DNA of 64,000 bases from the NCBI GenBank assembly GCA_012064415.1, contig SSNU01000110.1, positions 248,001 through 312,000 of the forward strand, read 5' to 3'. Position numbers and translations under genes: made by a program. Position 1 is the first letter of the stretch; each line of letters opens with the position of its first letter. Origin of the DNA: Gyrodactylus bullatarudis. Taxonomy: Eukaryota > Platyhelminthes > Monogenea > Gyrodactylidea > Gyrodactylidae. Positions 10,601 through 22,169 of the stretch are shown here, one piece after another. A model generated the notes under the pieces. That model worked only from the letters and a program-made list of their open reading frames with translations, was not told the origin of the DNA and did no database searches.

Positions 10601-13600
10601 ACTCTTTCAAGATGATAAGAAAACTAATGGAGATAGAGACACAAAATTATTAATTATTAAGCGATTATTAGTGTATGAAAAATAAATTTTATTACGGTAT
10701 TCATAATTTTCTTATAAAAGTTTAGACGCCTATTTGAGACTTGAGATTCGTTCCAATCTCCATATTAAATAGGTTTAATTAAACTTGAGAACTATTTTCC
10801 TATACATCAAACAACTCACTAAGGAATTATCATCGTCATTGTGGCCGTTTCTAATCTCCAGATTATTATCGAATCCATTGTCATTGTCGAAATTCAGCTT
10901 ATCCGATGAATTCGACCGAGAGTTATTGCCGTGAATTAGAGTTAATTCCTCTTCATCTTCCTCTTCGTCAATTCCGTCTACGTCTTCTTCCTCAAAAGAA
11001 GAAGAGGAGGAAGCTGTTCCATTCTTCAGATTAGTTTGGCTACCATTAACTTGTTTACAGTGGCCATGAGGATGATCTTTCTTGAAACCGTTTCTCATAC
11101 CCGTAGAACCATTACAGAATTCTTGCTTGTTCAATTTGTGATCAACGAGCTTGAAAATAAAAACGAAGAATTGAATATAAAACTAGCTAACCCACTTTTA
11201 CCAATGAAGGAAAAAAATATTTTTGAGAAAAATTTGGACATTCGAGTTTTGAATTAGATTTCCAATTTTTTCGAAATTCGAACTTCCAATTTTGTAATCC
11301 TGTAAAGCATCATTAAACTGCCCTAATAAAAATTTTGAGCTCAGAGTTCGGAAAAATAGGAGTTTGGCGACAACTCAAGACAAGAAGACCAAAAATGGTC
11401 GTAGATATTTTAGAAAACACTCCATTTACATGCGAAAGTCTACTTCCTATTTTTCGAACACTTACTGCATGGAAATTGCTAAATTAGGATAATCCAAGAT
11501 CAGTTCAAAATGAGGGTTTTTTCAAAAAAATGAATAAAGATGATTAGTTTCTAATAAGGATCCAGATGAATAAAGTTTGATTCCTCTCGCAAAAAAAATT
11601 TTCAACTCAAAGTTTAAAAAGTTAAAAAATCGCGCCAGCATGAAATTAAAAATGTTTCCAGATTTTTTCAAAAAAATTTTTTTGCCAATTTACTTGCTTA
11701 AATCAGTGGAAGTGTACCTTTTGAATCATGAATTCCCAAATTTATCAAGAATAGCTTTATCTGTGTAAAGATTCTCGTGAAATAAATTTTGTCAATCATT
11801 AAAAGTATTCACATGCATAAACTTTGAAATAGAAATAATTGAACCTTGTTTCAACTTACAAGAGCAATAAAATGTCGACACTGTAGAACAAATGCAATGG
11901 ACGGAATTTTACGTAATATGTCAGGATAATTTAAACTTAACAGTGATAAGGCCTTGAGAAAATTACATTTCATAATTTCTTGGCGAATTAAAATTCTCTT
12001 GGTTATGTCATTCAAATTCTCTGGCCATTGAAAGGTTTTCTGTTGGCTTAATTTCATCGGGAGAGTCAACTCATTTAAGTCTTTATTTTCATAAAAACTC
12101 CCTCGATTCTAAAAATAAAATTTAATCAATGTAGAATATTTTTCCCTCTCTGATTCAAAACATATTGCTAATCTTGTTCTTCAATCAGCTGATAGAAAAT
12201 TTCATTCATAGTCAGCTTGAAATGTACTTGAAAAAAAATTAGAAAAATCAATTAAACTTCCTCTTTTATTACATAAAAAGGTCAGCTATATTTTCTTTGT
12301 CAGTGTGCATAAAATTGAAAAATAAAGAAACATTCTTGTTTTATACTATATAACATTACATACATCATTAGATGGTTATAATTAAACAGTCATACAAACC
12401 GGACTTTATTTTCTTTCTACTCAATGATATTTTCCGCTTTAGAAGAGAATTTTTCGGTGATTTCAGATATGGGCTTCTTAAAAAATTCTACAATAGAGTT
12501 TTCGAGTTATTCGGTAAAAAATGAAAACCCGACTTGTAGTGCATTGCCTTTCAAAAGAGAAAAACATGAATGAGATAGAAAGACAGAAATTACATCATCT
12601 TGTTTAGGAATAAATTCTTAACAAAAGAGAGGGAAACTTTCCCTTGGCTCTTCTAGTTTCTGAGCTATTTAAAGCCAGAAATTTACCTATTTATTTCAAA
12701 AATCCTCAACTTCAACTCAATTTTATGCCTTTTTAAGCCCCTCGAAGGAGAGAAATCTACCTTAATTAGGATACCAATAGTCCTTGAAGCGTAAAAAACC
12801 TTTTGAAAATTACTCTCCTGTAAAATCTCTATTTTTTAACACATAAAAATCAGAACAAACAGTCGTAGTAATTTATCGATCAAATTAATCTAAGTAATCT
12901 AAAACTCCATCTTTGGGAAAGTGGAAAATATCATTGATTAGAATTTTTCCATGTAAGACTGTGTTATAGATAAGAATCAATTAATAAAGGAAATGAAAAA
13001 TTTAGTAAATTAATAAAAGAATAACTCTTTTGTGATCCTAATTAAATTGAGATTGTCGGTTTTAATTTTTTATGATTTCATCAAAATTAGGGAATAAAGC
13101 GAATAAATTTTCAAGTCTTTTACGTTCGAAAATGAATGTACATCCGAATCTCAAATCACAATTCAGTAGCCCAGATGAATATTCTTGTATTATCATGTAT
13201 TTAACAAGTTGGTTGGAAATATTTTCTTGTACTTTATAAAATATGAATTTATTTGTGACTGGATTAAGGAAATAAATATTGATTTTTTATCAAGAACGAG
13301 AATATTCTAAGCAAAATCGATTCTCATTCTCATGATTTTAATTATTGGAACAGTAGAAAATGATGAATATACATTTATTTACTCAGTTTGTTAGTATAAA
13401 CATCACTGTAGACTCTATAGTATAGAGAATAGGCGAGAATAATAACAATAGTTAGTGAAGAAGGTAATATTTCTCTCAACCCAATAGAAACTAGTAAAAC
13501 TAGACATAATTGGAATATAAAAAACCTTTTTCCTAGATGAGAGTTCAGGTTACAAGCGTCTGATCGACTATAGAAGTTACTTGACTACCCCAACACCGAA

Positions 13601-15968
13601 ATGTCGGGAACAGGCTTTTGAAAAAGGTTTTTTATATTCCAATTAAATCTACTTTTACTAATTTTTATTGAAGATTTCAGATTCCATCATGGAACAAATC
13701 CTATTGATTTTCTCAACTCACTTTAAAGAAGGCAGTCTTTGAGTTCTTATTGGGTGGTTTAATAGTTGGCCATTTGGGTTCGTCATAAAACGCAATCGGA
13801 GCTGATAATGGGGTATTCAAATCACTTCCAGGTGACATGAGGGTTGGATCATCATTCTTGAATACATCCTCAGAATTGTTGAGTTTGTTTATTTGTTCAG
13901 ATTTTTCGTCTTCTCTTTTCTTTAATAAATTTGGGCACATTGTTTTGGCTACAGAATAGTAACCCTCATACAAAAGATATGAGAGAACGAATCTGGTCAA
14001 AGAAAAAAATTCATAAAGTTTAATATCAAGTATCTTCATGCTTTTTTCTGGATGATATTAGCCTCAAGGCATTAACTAAATACTAATATGAAGGGTCTGT
14101 TTATTTTTTTACTCTTTTCATAAAACACCTCTTATTTATTATTATCCAGTTTATTTTATGATTTCAATAAAAGTCAAAAGAAAATATACACAAGCAACAA
14201 ACGAACAACATTGATGACATTTCCTAAAAGCAATAATTTAAGTAAGTGAATTACATATACTAACCTTTTAGTTGAAAGATTAGATAGAATACTTGAGCAT
14301 TTCTGATCAATAGCATGATTTTGTAAGTTGACACGTTGTGTGGTTATGTATTTTAATACGTTAAAGGAATATGGTTCTCGGCCAAAGTTAACTGAAATCT
14401 TGACATTTTCCCCTCCAAGACATATTCCTGGATATAGCAAAGGACAAGACTACAGAATAATAAAAAAATTTAATGAAAAGTTATCGATTAGCTAATATTA
14501 TTTTTATTTACATTGGCTGATAGTTTTTGAGATATTCCAATGGAACCTAGATAAACTCCATTTCGTGTAAAAAATACAGTTCGTTCAATAAGATTGAGTC
14601 CACATCCAACTATGTCACCAGAAGAATATTGTGGTATGGGTAAATTGATCTTGGATTCAGTCAAAGTTGATAATCTTGTAGGACCTTCCAGACGTGAATT
14701 TCTTCCCCTGAACAGCCTCATTAAATCAACACTTTGTTCAGGTTCAGAAATGCAAGATTCTTCAAATGATACACGATGATCTAAATGTAAATCGGAATTG
14801 CTTAGATTTGTGAAGGATACAGAACGAACTGATTTTGGACTTGAATCACATATAGTTTGGTGGAACTGATTTTGAGATACAAATGTACAATCAGGTTTAA
14901 TGCTACAATTTCTATAGCCGAATGAATCATTTTCCATTCCTGATGAAAATATAATATTTATTTATGACGACAAGATGATAAATACATAATATAAAAGTTT
15001 GTGTAGAAAAACGAGAAAAACCATGTACATAATTCATTTAAAAATTCAAAATTGAAACTGCATATTGACAAAATAAGATTTTTATTGACAAAAAATTGAC
15101 TAGATCCATCTCAATTATTAATTATTAAGTAATTGATCAATGTCTGGATCATCATGGCTAGATCCTTAAATTATACCATAGATTTCTAAGCCAATAGAAA
15201 TCGTTTATTTCCTACACCTCCATCGAAATTTCTATAGTTATTATAAATTAACTAGAGTGATAAATGATTAAACTTTATTTTTAAATAAAGTTTAATAGAA
15301 ATTAATCCAGACTTTGAAATTAATTAATTAATCTTAAAAGTGATATAGAATATTAGAATAGGTTCTAGTTCAAAGCCTCTGAATTAAAGATATTTCGGTA
15401 AATTCAATTATTATTACTCACCTAACCATTTATTAGGCATAGAATCTGGAGAGCATATTCCAATTGAAAAAGTTCTAATAGAAAAAAAAACATTTAATGG
15501 AGATCACAATGAAAAATAAAATAATGATGATTATTCGTTCAATTAAATTTTAGTTAGTATATGTGATCGCTACATATATAACAAGTTAGTTTGGCTTACC
15601 CATTAATACAACCAGAATATAGTAGTTTTACTTCAAAGTAGAATACCGAGGAGGAAGGAGGAATGTAGCAATCTCCTTTGAGTAATAAGGGAGGAATTTC
15701 CTTGCCTTGGTAATCAGATGAGTTTCGAAAATCTATATAAAAATTAAATTAAAAATAGCTAAGATTGTATTAAATTACAATAAAAGATGATAAAGTACCA
15801 ACCTTGAATGATTTGCCCATTATTTGATAGTTCAAGGTACTGATATTTGGTAACTTTGGATAATTTACGAGGTATAGGATGATTCAAATAGAAGGAAACA
15901 GGATATAATGATCTGAGGTAACGATCAGGATCGCAAGCGTGCTCGTGAACATCCAGATTTTCAGCCAT
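7610..15968 (-). CDS. RANBP9: RanBP9/RanBP10-type SPRY-LisH-CTLH-CRA protein
   Basis: Twelve exons: 15968-15803, 15732-15600, 15474-15422, 14939-14512, 14449-14265, 13992-13722, 12108-11860, 11149-10820, 8941-8844, 8746-8548, 8228-8116, 8067-7610 (about 893 residues). This is a scaffold subunit of the CTLH ubiquitin ligase. The order is a SPRY domain (exons 1-5, with [10 protein letters not shown] and FFTRNG), LisH (exon 6, [16 protein letters not shown]), CTLH (exon 7, [16 protein letters not shown]) and a low-complexity acidic linker (exon 8). The CRA half (exons 10-12) has [10 protein letters not shown], then [10 protein letters not shown] and NLPGEPE. A serine-rich insert of roughly 75 residues splits the SPRY domain in exon 4. 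The frame does not join between exons 10 and 11: exon 11 carries one base too many in a TTTT run near 8220. Introns range from 57 bp to 1.9 kb. Confidence 0.85.
9610..9835. repeat. Long foldback repeat in a RanBP9/10 intron
   Basis: The arms 9610-9690 and 9755-9835 are reverse complements over 81 bp with two mismatches, separated by 64 bp. The structure is a near-perfect hairpin typical of a foldback or MITE-like element. It lies between RanBP9/10 exons 8 and 9 and abuts a dispersed repeat copy at 9851-9948. Confidence 0.9.
9851..9948 (+). repeat. Dispersed short repeat, copy 1 of 3
   Basis: This copy carries the pieces ATGGAATTC, a TTTTCCCCCTGACT segment, AGTTTTTTGTAAA and CTCATCTTCATG, ending in AATTAAGTTT. 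The same order occurs at 61111-61211 and, in reverse, at 21374-21480. The end resembles the terminal inverted repeat AAACYTAATTGACATGAA of the 61-kb copy. Confidence 0.75.
11346..11459. repeat. Small inverted repeat in a RanBP9/10 intron
   Basis: GTTCGGAAAAATAGGAGT at 11346 and ACTTCCTATTTTTCGAAC at 11442 are reverse complements apart from two differences, about 78 bp apart. It may be a decayed MITE. Confidence 0.5.
13508..13644. repeat. 137-bp MITE with perfect 25-bp terminal inverted repeats
   Basis: Positions 13508-13532 and 13620-13644 are perfect reverse complements (AATTGGAATATAAAA... at each end). The 87-bp interior is less AT-rich than its surroundings. I see no clear target-site duplication. 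It sits between RanBP9/10 exons 6 and 7. Confidence 0.85.
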
Positions 15969-16186
15969 TTTATATGGCAAAAATTTTCAGAGTTTGAAAC
16001 TCAGACGTCACTTAAATTATGATGAATAAGAATATTAAAACAATTATAACTTCTTCAATGTTGATAAATTGAATATATTCTTAAAAATTTATTTTGACTT
16101 GAAAATTGCGCATTACAATGCATTCAAGAGAGATTATTCTTTGAGGGAAATAAAAAAAATTTCATAATAAAAAACGTTTTTATTCT

Positions 16187-17481
16187 TTACAAATTTTCCA
16201 AAAGATCCATCGTATACAACGCATTCTGGAATGCTACATTTAATTTCTTTTTCTTAAGCCAGTACGATCTCAGCTGCCATTCATACTTTAAGAACTGTTG
16301 GGCTAATAAGTCAGTTTTAGCACACGTAAATACAGCTAGAGCAATTCTCCAAGAAGTATCAAGCTCAAACCAAGATTCATGATCCAAAAGATCGAAAGTA
16401 GTTCTGATTGCTAAGCAAAGATAATCTGAAGTTATCAATAACAAATTTACTTGATTTATAGAGTTTATCAATAGAGCGTAAGTGAACATTTTCTTCGTTG
16501 ACTATTAAAGGAGCTGGTTCAGGCAGGACTTGAAAAGAAAACATCGAGTTCCAATAGAGCTGTTTATTCGAATTTTTTAAATGATTAATTTCTATATTGT
16601 ATAGTTCTTCATTTTCAAACTTTTTGACCTCTTCTGATTCATATAAAATTATTCTATTGGGTTTTCCGATAATTTGTCTCAAGTAGCGACTAGTATTCGG
16701 ATTATTTGGAAAAAACTCTTGATATAAGCACAAAATATCATTAGCGTTTTCATATTTATCAGCATTAATAAGTATTTTCATGTAAGGAACTATAAATAAA
16801 TCTGATACAATGCCCCTTCTAATTGAGTTTTCCAAAATACCAAGTTTTGAGATACAAATATTTTCAAACTGAGAATCTTTTTGGCTCTTGATATAGTAGG
16901 CTAAACCTTCAAATAACTGCAAAAGTTGTGTTTCGTGGATTGGAATGTGAAAATCTCTACATCTGAGGTACTAAAAATTACTTAAATTCTTACGTTACAA
17001 GAGTCTGTAAATAGATTTCTATCAACAGAATCTATCATTCCCTTCTTAAGGTAAATTTTAATAAGTTCAATTTTTCTTCTATCTTCATCCTTATAGAAAG
17101 TCGTGAGTAAGAGGTTATTGATAGATCTACTGGCTTCATCCAAAGAATATTTTTCATCGATCAAATAAAAAATACGCCAGATTAAACAATGTACAGAAAT
17201 ATTGATACCAAACTGATTGATTATCAATCTTAAAACTTTGAGAGCTTCAAGGTATTTATTGGAGAGTAATAACTCATGCAAAATGTATGTGAACTTTGAT
17301 GCGAAACTCTTCAATTTGTGTAGACAGACGTCTAGCAGATAAATGAATAGGATTTACGAGAACTTTGAAATTTATCTATGTTCAGAATTTCTTCATTGAA
17401 TATTAATTCTGGGTCTCTATTAGCTATGCAAACTTTATGGAAATTCTCCCGTTGACTGAAAATTTCAAGTCGTGAAGCCAT
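16187..17481 (-). CDS. TAF1A: TAF1A-like RNA polymerase I initiation factor subunit
   Basis: Four exons (17481-17358, 17331-16994, 16970-16451, 16425-16187) give 406 residues; vertebrate TAF1A is about 450. TAF1A is part of SL1/TIF-IB, which recruits Pol I to ribosomal DNA promoters. The best match is the block around IVPYMKILI...FFPNNPNTSRYL, corresponding to the FPSNPNAH region. Support also comes from the helical HELLLSNKYLEAL segment and a C-terminal YEWQLRSYW block. The protein is all-helical, TPR-like, without catalytic motifs, so the identification rests on limited similarity. NAA25 was considered and fits less well. The introns are 26, 23 and 25 bp, and each is needed to keep the frame. 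Confidence 0.6.
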
Positions 17482-17574
17482 TAAAACAAACTAGACAAAT
17501 TTCCAAATAAAAGCATTCTTTGAATATGTTTATTCATTAAAATATTTTATTGAATTATGTAAATCTGATGTAAA
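17482..17574. promoter_or_regulatory. Divergent promoter region, TAF1A-like / ZYG11-like
   Basis: Only 93 bp separate the start codons of two genes pointing away from each other, so both promoters and both 5' leaders must share this spacer or overlap the genes. It is AT-rich with no motif I can name. Confidence 0.6.
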
Positions 17575-20500
17575 ATGTATTTATACGGTGAAAAGAGTTA
17601 GTTTCCCCATCATTGTTGATCTTAATTATATTCTTATATCAATTTTATTTCCAGAAAATGTTTCTTCTCTCGAAGATCTCTGTGTTAGATTCATTTGTAA
17701 GAATCTTAAATTATGCACTTATGTTGATAAGTCCGTGAATAACGATGAAAAACGTAAATGGAAGCTTCCATATGAAAATTATAGAATCATGGCAAGACCT
17801 GCTCAAAAGATTCTCTTTCAATTATGTAAAAGAAAGCTACTCAACGACGAGAATATGAATTTATTTCGTTTTGAATATGTGGATTTAGTTTCACCTATGA
17901 TTCGAGAAGCAAAAATATCACAATCCTCTCTTAAAGTTCTTAAGGATCACAAACTTCACAGCTTATCAGCAACAAATTTAGAAAATTTGAACCTCAATGC
18001 TATTGTCTCATGTTTAGGAGAACAATCAGTCCGTCAAATGTTTAACCTGAATGTTTCTGGTTAGTAAGATGCAGTATTAATAAATGATTTGATATGATCA
18101 TATATTTTTCTTTTAGGTACTTCAATCATATGTGAAAATCATCTCCCCATTGTTGTCATTCTAGGAAGATTCAAATCTTTATACTCATTAAATGTTAGCC
18201 GAACAGAAATAAAAAATCCTGGTCTTCAAATAATCGTCAAAGATCTAACCCAACTCCGTCATTTGGATATATCTCGCACCCATATTACAGATATTTCTCC
18301 CTTGCGCAAAATCTCACATCGTTTAAATGGACTTGTTCTCCATAGATTGGAATTACCTCGTTTTGAAAATTTCAGAGATTTCTTATCAGTTCTAATAGAT
18401 CTTCATGAGTTACGTTACCTTGATGTCTCTGATAGATTCAAAGAAATGCCTAGATTCTCTGAAGTAACCAAATTTTGTGGTCCTGAAACCTTTCCCCATA
18501 TTACTCATCTAGATGTTTCTGGAAATCCTTTTGGATTCAAATTTCAGGATATCGAGTGAGTTTCATAAAATGAATTTTTTCTTATAAATATTTAAAATAT
18601 TTTACCAAAGAAATTTTATATCAAACCATCCGGGAATTCGTTTCCTTGGCTTAGCGTCATGGGTTCAAAATAATCATAATGAAATTGAAGGAATTAAAAG
18701 CTTATCAGAAATGTTTACAAATATTACAGTAAGTCAAATTATTTTTAAATAGAGAAAAAAACCTAAAACCTAATTTTAATTTTAGATTTTGGGAGATCGA
18801 GGAGATAGTTTATTGTTAAATACTTTAAATTATTACAAAGATAGGACAATTTATCTTAATTATGCTTTTCAAAAGATTTTTGAATCCACAAGTAATGTTG
18901 ATATGCCAAAGCCTGAATTGCTTTCTGTGAGTATCAATGAAAAAAATATTTTGATGAGTTCATTTAACTTGTATATTAATTTTCAAATTTAGGCCGTTTT
19001 AACAACGATGAGATTTCACATGAAAAGATCTGAGCTTATGCTTGCAGGAACTGCTGTTGTTTACAATTTGACTCGTTCGGACTTGAGCACAAAACTACCG
19101 TCTGAGTTACTTAATAAAGCTGTTCGAATAACTTTATTAGCGATGGAAAAATTTCCAGATAATCATCAGCTACACAAGAATTGCTTTCTAACACTCTGTA
19201 GTGATACAGTTCTTCATGAAGCAGTAAGTTTGACAATTTAAAAAATGAAAATATACAAAATTTCAATCAATTTTATAGAAAAGAGAGAATGCTTTAAAAT
19301 ACAGTATTTTAGTGTTATAATCATTCACTTTACTGCTTTTTATATTAATTTTTTATAATCTCCAAAGAAATTCAATTGTAAGCAGTGTTGCGAGCTAGTT
19401 TTCAATGGTCTCATTCGGTTCGATGATGTTCACATGAAAAGAATGGGTGTTGCCATCATATCGATTCTCGCAGCAGAAGTGAGTCTTGCGATATAAGTCA
19501 AATTAAAGTAAAATTTATTTCCTTAAACTTTAGATTAAAACATCAGAACTTGAAGATTTAGCAAAGGAACCTCTCCGAGTTCGATGTCTGTTAACATATG
19601 TTGCAGAAAAATGTTTATTATCATCTGATTTAAAAGATTCCCCCGATCAGACTGTTCAGCCTGAATACCTCTCTCAGGCTCAGTTTCGTTCAGATGGACC
19701 GCCTATATTTGATACAACACTACGATTTACGCTAAGCGCCTTATGGAATCTAACAGATGAATGTTTTGAGGCATGCGTTGGTTTTGTCAACGAAGGTGGA
19801 CTAAGAATTTACGAAAAGGTCTTAAAAGTGATTAAAATTGCGAAATTTGATTGATAAAATTTTTTCTTAATTTAATTTTATTCTTCAGAGATTTTCCGAC
19901 CAAGAAGATGAAATGAGAAATCATGTATACACCAAGTGCCTCGGACTATTGGTGAGTAATTTTAATAGATGATATTGATTTGAATTTAATCTATAAACTT
20001 AAATAGAACAATGTTGCTGAACCTGAAAAAACTGGAACATATCTAATGAATGTGAAATTGATCAGTTTCTTCTTGTAAGTTTCAATTTCCCAATATGTAT
20101 TATGAATATTATTAAATATGACATTTCTAATAGAGATATGCTGAAACATTCAAGTATTCAGATAAGCTATTTTGCTGCTGGAATTATTGCACATTTATCC
20201 TGTTTACCTAATGAGGTATGGATCGATAAGCTAGGCTCTGTTTACACTAAGGATTATTGCTGTAAAATTCTTGTAAGCAATTCTTTTTACTTCTCAAATA
20301 TTATTCTTTACCATATTTTGTCTCCATTTATTCAGGGCAATGTTGTTTGTGATTGGTTGACACCTCAAAATGAAATGGTAGCATATCGATCATTCGCACC
20401 ATTTGAGACATTAGTAGTGCACGAAGAAAGTCGATTGGAAACTCAATTATGGGCTGTTTGGGCAATTAACCACATCCTATCCAAAAAGAGTAAGTTTTTT

Positions 20501-22169
20501 TATCAAAAATATAGAATAGAATCTAAGATAAATCCTAATGAAAAGATCGAAAAATTGAAGCATATCAATCTTTTTGAACTTCGAACTTGAAAAAAGCATA
20601 AAGATTTGTTTTTAGTTAAGGCCGAACAGATAGGAGTCATTTTAATTGTTTTTCTATCCCAAACTTATCTCTGCATTTAATAATATACAAGGTTGATCTT
20701 GAGTTTTAAAACTCTTAGTATTAAATTTTTTTCTATTAACAATGCTTGTTGATGATCTCTTGTTTCTTTCGAAATTTAGAAAATCATTCATTGTCAGACT
20801 GAATTAGTGAAAATGATCTTTAGAGTTTCATTTTTTTCTCTTTACATTGAATATGCGAATATTCTTTTCTTCAATGCATTAAAAAATATTCTTTTTTTCT
20901 TCTTAGTCGATCGATATAGACAAAGTCTTAAGGAATGTGAAAAATTATGTCTATTTTTGAAGAAAATTTGTGATAAAGATCCTATTTCAATTTGTCTCCA
21001 AAATGGTAAATCACAAACCCCTACAAAAGAGATTAGAAATTTCTATTTTTCTGGTGATCAACAAAAATACTTTCGAAGTCCCTCCCTGCCGACAGATCAA
21101 TTCTCATTTATAGGAAGTTCCTCAATAATGAGATCTGAATTTAATGAGTTACCTAATGAAACAGTGCCCAAAACAGAACAACTCTTGGTAAGAAGCATAA
21201 CTTTAATTTTTTTAAAGTAGACGAAGCTTTTTATCAATATGTGCATATATATTATATTTGATAATATTTCGTATGAAAAAAATAATTTTTGTTCGTAGAA
21301 GATAATAATTTTTTCTAACCCTTGAATGCTGCTATAAAAACTTTTCTCAAGAAAGTGATTCGATTAAAAATATAAACCTAATTGACATGAAGATGAGAAT
21401 TTACTATTTTTACAAAAAACTCAATATTTTTCTCCGCATAGGCAGGAAAAAATTTACTTTAAGAATTCCACGATGAAATCAGACAACGAATTGTTGGAAT
21501 AAAAAATATTTCTGAAAAAATGGAATTTAGCCAAATTAGACCATTTAACCATTTTCAAAATTGTCCTAGTTTTTCAATGCTTCAGATCAAGATTATTATT
21601 ATTCATTTCGAAGATTTAAAGCAGTTCGATTTTGATATTTTGGATCAAGATTAGAAAAAGAATTCAAATTTGGCTATAGAAAATCACAGAAATTCGTCAT
21701 CATCGAAAACAATCTGAATTTTTCAACTAGCTTTAGATTGAACAATGAAACCAAAAAATACATACTAAACCATCTATTAGGGTCTCAAGAAATTAGACCT
21801 AAAAATAAATTTGTTAGACTTATAGGCTATAGTTATAAATCATATTATACATAATAGTGTTATAATTATTTTTTTCTATTCTTAGAATTATTTTCGACCA
21901 AAGTTATTTGAAAATGTTGCCATATCTCCATGCTCCACTTCAAAGTTTAGTCTCGATCCTAGTCAGGTAAATTAATCTGAATATGCAGCCATTTAAAAGG
22001 GATAATTATCCTCTTTTCAACATTTCAGGCGTGTAACAGACAGGGCGAAGAGATATCTTCTCTTGTTAGTGGAGCAGTACCTTCAAGCGCCGGCCCTGAT
22101 GCAGATTCCTTGAGGTGTGCAAAATTAATTAAACAGTTATCCTGGCAAATACTCAGATGTATCAAATGA
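17575..22169 (+). CDS. ZYG11B: ZYG11-family CUL2 ubiquitin ligase substrate receptor
   Basis: Fifteen exons: 17575-17587, 17655-18059, 18117-18555, 18611-18728, 18786-18926, 18993-19223, 19368-19478, 19534-19827, 19889-19951, 20007-20074, 20134-20272, 20336-20489, 20907-21187, 21886-21966, 22029-22169 (892 residues, all phases consistent). ZYG11 proteins recruit substrates, including N-terminal glycine degrons, to CUL2 E3 ligases. The N-terminal part has leucine-rich repeats (RHLDISRTHITDI, THLDVSGNPFG). The C-terminal part has ARM-like repeats with strong matches (AVRITLLAMEKFPDNHQLHKNC in spirit, FTLSALWNLTDE-like, ISYFAAGIIAHL, NEMVAYRSFAPF, LWAVWAINHIL). It is ~150 residues longer than human ZYG11B because of a serine-rich tail encoded by exons 13-15. 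Exon 1 codes only four residues plus one base. Confidence 0.88.
21374..21480 (-). repeat. Dispersed short repeat, copy 2 of 3 (reverse)
   Basis: It begins AAACCTAATTGACATGAAGA and runs through the same ordered blocks as 61111-61211 read in reverse, ending near GAATTCCA. Similarity to the 9640-9750 foldback interior appears to continue to about 21560, so the parent element may be larger. It lies between ZYG11 exons 13 and 14. Confidence 0.7.

Noticed and set aside
11036..11768. Plus-strand frames opposite RanBP9/10 (11036-11257, 11577-11768)
   Set aside because: The first is antisense to exon 8 and the second lies in an intron; neither has coding features.
16187..17481. NAA25 (N-terminal acetyltransferase B subunit)
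   Set aside because: First impression from the helical repeats, but the length of 406 residues and the FPNNPN block fit TAF1A better.
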